Shown here: positions 1 to 5,718 of the stretch, in pieces | Numbering within the stretch: position 1 is the first letter of the stretch | How the letters are laid out: every line of letters begins with the position of its first letter | From: Bacillota bacterium | GTDB lineage: Bacteria > Bacillota > Clostridia > Clostridiales > Caloramatoraceae | Length of the DNA: 12,593 nt | Assembly (NCBI GenBank): GCA_023389275.1 | Contig: JAEWEN010000076.1 | Span: 1-12,593, forward strand | Direction: 5' to 3' | Translations under genes and position numbers: made by a program | The notes under the pieces: model-generated | Told to the model about the DNA's origin: nothing | Database searches by the model: none | What the model saw: only the letters and a program-made list of their open reading frames with translations

Positions 1-2
1 TT

Positions 3-416
3 ATAGCATTAGCATATGAATTATTACCTAATATACCTCATATAAGTACATATTCAATAATGTATAATGTTTCTTCTATAATATATGTGGTTTTTAAGTT
101 TGTATTTTTATTTAGTATATACTTACACAGAAACACAAATAATTTAGATAAACCTGTTTACAAAGCATTTTTTATTATAAGAGGATTAACTACAGCTTTT
201 ATAGTTATATCCAACTTACATTTTATAGGTTTTAATATACCTAATTCACATAATTTATTGTTTAACTTTAAACAAATAAACTTAATGTATATAATAGATT
301 TATTAATGCTACTTTTCACTTATAAAAACTTCGTAAGTGAATTAATTGAATTATCAAAGCTAGATACTTACTCCAAAGCTTTATTACCCCTTAACAAAAA
401 AGTTTTTGGAAATTAA
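3..416 (+). CDS. C-terminal part of an unrecognised membrane protein (5' end outside window)
   Basis: The reading frame is open from the left edge of the window to a TAA at 414-416, so the gene almost certainly starts before base 1. The first in-frame ATG, at 60, has no convincing ribosome binding site and is probably internal. About 137 residues are visible. They contain at least three hydrophobic stretches that look like membrane helices (roughly VSSIIYVVFKFVFLFSIYL, then AFFIIRGLTTAFIVI, then YIIDLLMLLFTY) and end in a short basic tail. I do not recognise a family and no catalytic motif is visible. The stop codon is followed at once by a hairpin terminator shared with the converging dehydrogenase gene. 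Codon use is AT-rich like the neighbours. Confidence that it is a real gene is good; its function is unknown. Confidence 0.6.
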   Translation: MALAYELLPNIPHISTYSIMYNVSSIIYVVFKFVFLFSIYLHRNTNNLDKPVYKAFFIIRGLTTAFIVISNLHFIGFNIPNSHNLLFNFKQINLMYIIDLLMLLFTYKNFVSELIELSKLDTYSKALLPLNKKVFGN

Positions 417-443
417 AAAAAGCCAGGTTATCCTGGCTTTTTA
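415..443. terminator. Bidirectional intrinsic terminator between convergent genes
   Basis: A 7-bp GC-rich stem, AGCCAGG (421-427) with CCTGGCT (432-438), has a 4-nt loop. It is flanked by an A-run on the left and a T-run on the right, so it can act on both strands. It lies immediately after the stop of the + strand membrane protein gene and immediately next to the TAA (444-446) of the - strand dehydrogenase gene. Confidence 0.85.
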
Positions 444-1232
444 TTATGCTCTTACTCCGTCTCCATATAGTGGTGATGGCATAGAGAATCCACCTGCAAC
501 TTTAACTATTTCTCCTGTTACAAATGATGATTCATCTGATGCTAAGTAAAGTACTGCATTAGCTATATCTTCTGGCTTTCCAAATCTTTTTAAAGGAACA
601 TGTTTTAAAAATGACTCTACAAATTCCTCACTCATATTATTAATAGCAGCATCTGTAGCTATTAGTCCTGGAAGAACTGCGTTACATCTTATATTGTTTC
701 TTGCATATTGAACTGCTATATTTTGTGTTAGTGAGTTAACACCTGCTTTTGATACACAGTATCCTATTCTACCAAGGTCAGGAACTACTGATCCTATTGA
801 AGAAATATTTACTATGCTTCCTCCACCATTTTCAATCATATGTGGAATAGCTGCTTTACATGGAAGATAAACACTTTTTAAATTTGTGTTTATTGTATTA
901 AAAAATACATCTGTATCTCCATTTACTAAATCTTTATCATTTTTAGCATCTGTTCCGCCATAGTTATTTACTAGTATATCTATTTTTCCTGCGTCTTTTA
1001 TAACGTCTTCTACCATTGTATTATATGTTTCTTCTTTTGTAGCATCAAAATATACGCCTTTAGCAAATAATCCTTTTTCAGCAAGCTCTTTTGATATTTC
1101 CTCTGCTGCCTCAAGTCTTCTTGCTCCTATATATACCTTAGCTCCATTTTCAGCAAGAGTTTTAACACATTGAAGCCCTATTCCTCTTGTTCCAGAAGTA
1201 ACAAGTGCTATTTTACCATCTAATTTTCCCAT
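444..1232 (-). CDS. Short-chain dehydrogenase, probable NADP-dependent 7-alpha-hydroxysteroid dehydrogenase
   Basis: This 262-residue classical short-chain dehydrogenase has the Rossmann motif TSGTRGIG at residues 12-19, NNYGG at 89-93, a catalytic Ser around 145, and Tyr158 and Lys162 in YCVSK. Compared from memory, it matches the 7-alpha-hydroxysteroid dehydrogenases of C. absonum and C. sordellii over long stretches: the unusual TS-x-TRGIG in place of TG-x-x-x-GIG, IPHMIEN, GGSIVNIS, RCNAVLPGLIATDAA, HVPL-R and PEDIAN. Those enzymes reversibly oxidise the 7-alpha-hydroxyl of bile acids such as cholate and chenodeoxycholate in the cytoplasm. Arg38-Arg39 after the second strand fit NADP(H) rather than NAD(H). 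The ATG start has a strong AGGAGG seven bases upstream. The gene is monocistronic, with its own promoter and a terminator touching its stop codon. Family membership is certain. The steroid substrate is likely but rests on remembered similarity; another SDR substrate is possible. Confidence 0.8.
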   Translation of the reverse strand: MGKLDGKIALVTSGTRGIGLQCVKTLAENGAKVYIGARRLEAAEEISKELAEKGLFAKGVYFDATKEETYNTMVEDVIKDAGKIDILVNNYGGTDAKNDKDLVNGDTDVFFNTINTNLKSVYLPCKAAIPHMIENGGGSIVNISSIGSVVPDLGRIGYCVSKAGVNSLTQNIAVQYARNNIRCNAVLPGLIATDAAINNMSEEFVESFLKHVPLKRFGKPEDIANAVLYLASDESSFVTGEIVKVAGGFSMPSPLYGDGVRA

Positions 1233-1253
1233 TTTACTGCCTCCTACTTAATA

Positions 1254-1271
1254 AATACTATTTAAAGTATT
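1254..1271. promoter_or_regulatory. Inverted repeat in the leader of the dehydrogenase gene
   Basis: AATACT (1254-1259) and AGTATT (1266-1271) are perfect inverted repeats separated by six A/T bases. They lie about 20-40 bases upstream of the start codon, between the predicted promoter and the ribosome binding site. It could be a small operator or a leader hairpin. The sequence is AT-only apart from one G/C pair, so chance is possible. Confidence 0.3.
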
Positions 1272-1321
1272 CTCTTTTCTTTTGAAATCTATAGTTAGTA
1301 TTAATTATCATTTATAATTAA

Positions 1322-1349
1322 ATTATACACCTTAGATTTATATTATCAA
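1322..1349 (-). promoter_or_regulatory. Predicted sigma-A promoter of the dehydrogenase gene
   Basis: On the minus strand, TTGATA (1344-1349, one mismatch to TTGACA) and TATAAT (1322-1327) are separated by 16 bases. Transcription would start near 1315, giving a leader of about 83 bases before the ATG at 1232. Confidence 0.6.
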
Positions 1350-1410
1350 AGACATTAAATGTATTTTTTAGAATTTTCCAAATTAATTTATATGGTTTTA
1401 AAGAAACTAA

Positions 1411-1447
1411 AAAACCCTAGTAAAATAAAGCATTTCACTAGGGTTTT
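1411..1447 (-). terminator. Intrinsic terminator of the formate dehydrogenase operon
   Basis: An 11-bp stem, AAAACCCTAGT (1411-1421) with ACTAGGGTTTT (1437-1447), has a 15-nt loop and is followed on the minus strand by further T residues. It lies 20 bases past the stop codon of the last Fe-S subunit gene and separates the operon from the dehydrogenase promoter. Confidence 0.85.
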
Positions 1448-1467
1448 ATATTAAAATTTAAGTAATC

Positions 1468-1965
1468 TTACTCAACTATTTTTAAAGCAGCTGTTGGACA
1501 TGCTTCTATACAAGCTGGTCCACCTTCTCTACCTTTACAAGTATCACATTTAGTTGCTACCATTTTAACTTTTAAAGATGAATTTCCTTCTTCTTTAACG
1601 TTTAGTCTAGCTTGAAGTACTTTTTCTCCTTCTTTATAAACAGGTCCCATTGACATTGCTCCAAAAGGACATGCTACAACACATTTTTTACATCCTATAC
1701 ATGTTTCTTCATTTACTAGAACGATTCCGTTTTCGTCGTATGTTAAAGAACCATTTGGACATGCTTTAACGCATTGTGCATTTTTACATTGTCTACATTG
1801 AACTGGAGTAGTAACTGTTTCTGTTTTTATAACCTCAAGACGTGGAGTAAATCCAACTTCTCCTTCAGCTAAAAATATATTACTATCTGAATGTGCTGCT
1901 ACACAAGATATTTCACAAGTTCTACAGCCTATACATTTGCTAGGTTCTGCTATTACATAACTCAT
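1468..1965 (-). CDS. Four-cluster 4Fe-4S electron-transfer subunit, HycB/HydN type (second copy)
   Basis: This 165-residue polyferredoxin has 16 cysteines in four groups: C11-C14-C17-C21, C57-C60-C65-C69, C89-C92-C95-C99 and C140-C143-C152-C156. That is the pattern of HycB/HydN/DmsB-like subunits carrying four [4Fe-4S] clusters. There is no signal peptide or membrane segment, so it is cytoplasmic. In related formate dehydrogenase complexes such subunits pass electrons between the FdhF catalytic subunit and a hydrogenase or ferredoxin. It starts 23 bases after the stop of the preceding paralogue with AGGAG seven bases before the ATG, and it is the last gene before the terminator, so it is cotranscribed with that paralogue. 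The physiological electron partner is not encoded in this window. Confidence 0.88.
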   Translation of the reverse strand: MSYVIAEPSKCIGCRTCEISCVAAHSDSNIFLAEGEVGFTPRLEVIKTETVTTPVQCRQCKNAQCVKACPNGSLTYDENGIVLVNEETCIGCKKCVVACPFGAMSMGPVYKEGEKVLQARLNVKEEGNSSLKVKMVATKCDTCKGREGGPACIEACPTAALKIVE

Positions 1966-1988
1966 TTAAATACACTCCTTAAGCTAAA

Positions 1989-2480
1989 TTATTTTTTTCT
2001 ACCCATTGCATTTGCTATGTTAACTGCTTTTTTCTGTTTTTCATCTAGAGCATTTACTAGAGTTAAAGCGTTTGTTGGGCAGAAGTCAACACATCTGTTT
2101 CCTTCCATTCCTTCACATAGATCACACTTATGAGCTATTCTTTTAAACTTTTTAGCATTAGGGTCTGTATTTTCATCGTATTTTCTTTCAAGCATTAATA
2201 TTGCATTAAATGGGCAAGCTCTTTCACAAGCTCCACATCCTACACACTTGTTGTCATCAATCATTATTCTATTATCTTCTTGTGATATAGCGCCTACTGG
2301 GCATGCATTTCCACAAGGAGCATTTTCACAATGTTGACAGTTTACAACTATTAACCCTTTTGATTTACCTTCTTGAGAACTTGATCTTTTACCATGGTAA
2401 TTTAAACATGCACCTTGACATGCGCCACAGTCTATACATTTAGTTTCATCTAACTTAATATAAGAATTCACTGTACTCAT
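1989..2480 (-). CDS. Four-cluster 4Fe-4S electron-transfer subunit, HycB/HydN type (first copy)
   Basis: This 163-residue polyferredoxin has 16 cysteines in four groups: C15-C18-C21-C25, C48-C51-C56-C60, C79-C82-C85-C89 and C119-C122-C130-C134. This predicts four [4Fe-4S] clusters. No signal peptide is present, consistent with a cytoplasmic complex with FdhF. After the last cluster the chain continues for about 28 residues (136-163) as a charged, alanine-rich, helix-like tail ending in GRKK; the second copy ends almost immediately after its last cluster. In Thermoanaerobacter kivui hydrogen-dependent CO2 reductase, a C-terminal helix of HycB3 supports filament assembly; whether this tail is equivalent is inference. 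It lies 75 bases after mobB and 23 bases before its paralogue. A GGTG/GAAGAG-rich region before the ATG serves as the ribosome binding site. Confidence 0.87.
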   Translation of the reverse strand: MSTVNSYIKLDETKCIDCGACQGACLNYHGKRSSSQEGKSKGLIVVNCQHCENAPCGNACPVGAISQEDNRIMIDDNKCVGCGACERACPFNAILMLERKYDENTDPNAKKFKRIAHKCDLCEGMEGNRCVDFCPTNALTLVNALDEKQKKAVNIANAMGRKK

Positions 2481-2555
2481 TTTTTCTCTTCACCTTCAAT
2501 ACTAAATATTTATTTTTCGGTACAATTCACTTCACTTAATAAATATAGATATAGA

Positions 2556-3104
2556 TTAATGGTCATGATTCATTTTGTGTAATACCATTTCTATATAGTC
2601 CGCAACATCATATACATTATTTAAATCAAGAACTTTTACATCTACATCTAACTCTTCATCACTTGCTATTGCTATATAAGTTGAAGTGTCCATAGAAGGA
2701 CTTTTGTAAAGAATCTCTTTACCTACGCCCTTTCTATGTACTTCTACTTTTGGAAACTTGTTGTATTTAAATCCTTCTAGAATTAAAATATCAACATCTT
2801 TAAAAAGTGGAACCAACTCTTCTATTGTCTTTTCTTCTTTAGTCTGTTGAATCATTACCACTTTTTCAGCACCTGCAACTATAACATTGTCAGCACCTGC
2901 AGTAGTAAATCTATAGCTGTCTTTCCCCTCTTTATCTATATCGATATTATGAGCATCATGTTTTAACACTCCAACGCTATAGTTTCTTTTTTTATAAATC
3001 TTAATCAGTTGTTCAATTAAAGTTGTTTTTCCGCATCCTGAACACTCTGAAACAATAGATACTATTTTTTGTTTACACTTTTTAGTTCCAAATATATATT
3101 CCAT
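2556..3104 (-). CDS. mobB: Molybdopterin-guanine dinucleotide biosynthesis protein MobB
   Basis: This 182-residue P-loop GTPase-like protein has ECSGCGKTT at about 20-28, a KHD motif at 48-50 and the MobB signature DKEGKDSYRFTTAG at about 57-70. MobB binds GTP and assists MobA in attaching GMP to molybdopterin, giving the bis-guanylate form of Mo or W cofactor that FdhF-type enzymes need. The gene lies 115 bases after the Sec-containing fdhF and 75 bases before the first Fe-S subunit, all in one direction with no terminator visible between them, so it is probably part of the formate dehydrogenase operon. AGGAG lies about ten bases before the ATG. The N-terminus is about ten residues longer than the usual start of the P-loop strand. 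No mobA or moe/moa gene is in view. Confidence 0.88.
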   Translation of the reverse strand: MEYIFGTKKCKQKIVSIVSECSGCGKTTLIEQLIKIYKKRNYSVGVLKHDAHNIDIDKEGKDSYRFTTAGADNVIVAGAEKVVMIQQTKEEKTIEELVPLFKDVDILILEGFKYNKFPKVEVHRKGVGKEILYKSPSMDTSTYIAIASDEELDVDVKVLDLNNVYDVADYIEMVLHKMNHDH

Positions 3105-3219
3105 TTTTCGCTATTCTCCTCTAAATTACATCAAAATTAAGATATAGCCGTTTTCCCCATAAATTCTCTTCAATCTATAAAATTTTAAACCACCAAATAA
3201 ACCTTAACCAATTTTCCTT

Positions 3220-5364
3220 TTAGTACTTAGCGCCAAATTGCTTTTTGTACTCATTGTATCTTTCTAGTATTTCTTTTTCTGCTGCTTTTTGATCTTCAAG
3301 TTTTTCTAATCTTACAGCAGTATATTTAAACTCAGGTGTTTTACTTATAGGATCTAGGTGTCCACTTGTTAATTCGTTACAAGCTCCAACCCACCATTGA
3401 TATGTCATATAAGTTGCACCTTTTTTAGCTCTTTCAGTAATTTGAGCTCTAGTTATAGTTTCACCACGTTTTGAAACTACTTTAACTAGTTCTTTATCAT
3501 TAATTCCATATGCTTTAGCATCTTCAGGGTTAATTTGAATTAAACCTGGCTCATCAGCAAGTTCTGTTAGTGCACGGCAGTTACCTGTCATTGTTCTAAC
3601 TGAGTAGTGTCCTACTTCTCTTACTGTTGAAAGAATTAATGGATATTCTTCTGAAAGTTTTTCTCCTGGTGCTCTCCAATCAGCAGCTACTAGTTGTGCT
3701 TTACCTGAAGGTGTTGTAAATTTGTTTCCTTCATATAGGTATGGAGTTCCTTTATGTCCAACTTCAGGACATGGCCACTGAATTCCACCATATTCTTCAA
3801 GTTTTTCATAAGTTGCACCTTTAAACTTAGGAGCAAGACTTAACATTTCGTTCCAAATTTCCTCTGTGTTGTTGTATTTCATTGGATATCCCATTGCTGT
3901 TGATACTAATGATACAATTTCCCAGTCAGTTTTTACATCGCCTTTTGGCTCAACTGCTTTATGGAATCTTTGGAACCCTCTATCTGCACAGCTGTATACT
4001 CCTTCATGCTCTCCCCAAGAAGTTGCTGGAAGTATTACGTCTGCATACATTGCTGTTTTGTTCATGAATATATCTTGAACAACAACAAAATCTATATTTT
4101 CTAAAGTCTCAACTATTTCTGTTGTGTAAGGGTCACTTTGTACTGGATCCTCACCTACGATATAGTAAGCTTTAACTTTATGTTCTTCTATAGCTGCATG
4201 AGGTACTTCTGTTAAACGCATACCAACTTTTGATGGTAGTTTAACCCCCCAAGCTTTTTCAAATCTAGCTCTAGCTTCATCATCGTAAACTTTTTGGTAT
4301 CCTGGAAGTTCATCTGGAAGTACTCCCATGTCACATGTTCCTTGAACGTTATTTTGTCCACGAACAGGTCCTATACCAACGTTTGGTCTACCAAGATTTC
4401 CTGTTAATATTGGAAGTGAAGCAAGACCTTTAACAACGTCAACTGCTTGAGCAAATTGGCAAACACCCATTCCGTAAAGAATCATAGCATTTTTTGCTCC
4501 TGCATACATTTTCATTGCTTCTCTAATGTCATCTGCTGAAATACCTGTAACTTTTTCTGCGTATTCAGGTGTATATCTATCAACTACTTGTTTAAAGTCG
4601 TCAAATCCTTCAGCATGTTTTTCAACATATTCTTTATTGTAAAGACCTTCATTAATAAGAACATTTGCAAATGCATTAACAAGTGCCATGTTTGTTCCGT
4701 TTTTAATTGGAAGCCATAAATCAGCTATTCTAGCTGTTTCTGTTTTTCTTGGGTCAACACATATGATTTTTGCACCATTTTCCTTAGCTCTAACTACTCT
4801 TCTAGCTACGATAGGGTGTGAATCTGCTGCATTGTATCCAAATACAAATAATACATCTGTGTTCTCAATTTCTGGAATTGAGTTAGTCATAGCGCCTCCG
4901 CCAAGTGTTGTAGCAAGACCTGCTACTGAAGGAGCATGTCAGACTCTAGCACAGTGATCAATATTATTTGTTCCAATAGCTGCTCTAGCAAACTTTTGGA
5001 TTGCATAGTTAGCTTCATTTCCAGGTCCTCTAGCTGATCCTGCAACCATTATTGAATCTGGTCCATTTTCTTCTTTTATTTTATTTAATCTATCTGCAAC
5101 ATAGCTGATAGCTTCGTCCCAAGAAACTTCCTCAAGCTCGCTACCTTTTCCACCTTTTCTTATCATAGGTTTTTTAATTCTTGCAGATATTAATTTAGGA
5201 TCATTTAAAAAGTCCCAGCCATAACGTCCTTTTAGACATAATGTGCTTTGATTTGTTCTTCCATCTGCTGCCTCTGCTCTTACAACTTGTCCATCTTTAA
5301 CAACAAGGTATAGCTGGCATCCAGCACCACAATATGGACATACCGTCAACACCTTTTTCTCCAT
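3220..5364 (-). CDS. fdhF: Selenocysteine-containing formate dehydrogenase catalytic subunit (reads through TGA at 4939-4941)
   Basis: This molybdenum/tungsten bis-MGD formate dehydrogenase catalyses reversible formate oxidation to CO2, probably as CO2 reductase or formate dehydrogenase in a cytoplasmic complex with the downstream Fe-S subunits. Two apparent frames, 4942-5370 and 3220-4890, are one gene interrupted by an in-frame TGA read as Sec142. The context is HCARV-U-HAPSVAGL, aligning with Cys139 of the neighbouring paralogue and Sec140 of E. coli FDH-H. The 714 residues match the 715 of E. coli FdhF. Motifs: [4Fe-4S] ligands C9, C12, C16 and C43, followed by the conserved Lys45; Sec142-His143; and RGQNNVQGTCDMG at the cofactor site. 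I chose ATG 5364 because the GGGGGGA ribosome binding site is eight bases upstream; TTG 5370 lies too close to it. A good promoter, a leader of about 143 nt and a SECIS hairpin accompany the gene. mobB follows with no terminator. Confidence 0.95.
4910..4926 (-). promoter_or_regulatory. Bacterial SECIS hairpin directing selenocysteine insertion
   Basis: In the mRNA, GUAGCA-GGUCU-UGCUAC forms a perfect 6-bp stem with a 5-nt loop beginning with GG. It starts 12 nt after the UGA (4939-4941). The GGUCU loop is the same as in the E. coli fdhF SECIS apical region, and the UGA-to-loop distance of about 18 nt falls in the normal range for SelB binding. Unlike the E. coli element there is no bulged U in the stem. 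GCUCC just after the UGA could pair with GGAGGC further on as a lower stem. Confidence 0.88.
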
Positions 5365-5399
5365 TGACAATTCCCCCCTAAACCTTAAATAACTTAGTG

Positions 5400-5475
5400 T
5401 ATCACTTTACGTATAAAACTAGCCACTTATGTTTTTTCTATTAAAAGCCTGTCGATATAAGTCAGTTAAGTGATA
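5400..5475 (-). promoter_or_regulatory. Long imperfect stem-loop in the leader of the Sec fdhF mRNA
   Basis: Within the predicted leader of about 143 nt, 19 consecutive bases (5475-5457 on the minus strand) can all pair downstream. UAUCACUU (5475-5468) pairs with AAGUGAUA (5407-5400), AACUG pairs with UAGUU, and ACUUAU (5462-5457) pairs with AUAAGU (5430-5425). Bulges of three and nine bases fall on the 3' side, and the apical loop is 26 nt. The 5' arm overlaps an alternative upstream hairpin, AUAAG/CUUAU (5489-5473). No known riboswitch class was recognised. The ribosome binding site lies about 20 bases downstream of the element. Confidence 0.45.
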
Positions 5476-5513
5476 AGATATTACCTTATTACGTATTACT
5501 AACCTTTACCATC

Positions 5514-5542
5514 ATTATAATGCAAAATATTTCTATAGTCAA
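5514..5542 (-). promoter_or_regulatory. Predicted sigma-A promoter of the Sec fdhF operon
   Basis: On the minus strand, TTGACT (5537-5542) and a perfect TATAAT (5514-5519) are separated by exactly 17 bases. This is the best promoter match in the window. Transcription would start near 5507, leaving about 143 nt before the ATG at 5364. Confidence 0.75.
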
Positions 5543-5548
5543 TTATAG

Positions 5549-5562
5549 CGATTATCGATTAT
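5549..5562 (+). repeat. Tandem CGATTAT repeat next to the -35 box, possible operator
   Basis: CGATTAT occurs twice head-to-tail (5549-5555 and 5556-5562), starting seven bases upstream of the -35 element. A third copy lies in opposite orientation at 5665-5671. CG dinucleotides are scarce in this intergenic sequence, so the recurrence stands out. It may be a transcription factor site. Its ATCGCTATAA core is loosely reminiscent of ModE half-sites, but I cannot assign a regulator. Confidence 0.35.
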
Positions 5563-5718
5563 TCAAGGTTCTAAGGGAAATTTTTAATACAAATATTAGT
5601 AAATTTCATACCTTTTTTTACACATAAAACATATTTGTGACATATTGTATTACTTTACTATGTTATAATCGTTATTTGTCTAAATATACACAATAAAAAT
5701 TCTATAAATTTAGTTGTT

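Larger units (their letters stand above)
5365..5718. other. Intergenic region between the two fdhF genes
   Basis: These 354 bases hold the promoter, structured leader and possible operator repeats of the Sec fdhF gene, listed separately. From 5572 to 5718 the sequence is very AT-rich and contains no open frame worth calling. No strong terminator for the Cys fdhF gene is visible; the only candidate just after its stop is a weak AAATT/AATTT hairpin. Some read-through from the Cys gene into the Sec operon is therefore plausible. Confidence 0.5.

Noticed and set aside
1891..2133. Plus-strand open frame opposite the Fe-S subunit genes
   Set aside because: It spans the junction of two clear minus-strand polyferredoxin genes and reads as complementary low-complexity sequence.
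3220..5370. Frameshifted or pseudogenised formate dehydrogenase
   Set aside because: The two parts are in the same frame, separated by a single TGA at the known selenocysteine position with a SECIS-type hairpin, so this is a selenoprotein.
5365..5370. TTG at 5370 as start of the Sec formate dehydrogenase
   Set aside because: It lies only two bases from the GGGGGGA ribosome binding site; the ATG at 5364 has proper spacing and matches the paralogue.
5365..5718. Sigma-54 promoter for fdhF as in E. coli
   Set aside because: No GG-N10-GC element was seen upstream of either fdhF gene, while good sigma-A-type boxes are present.
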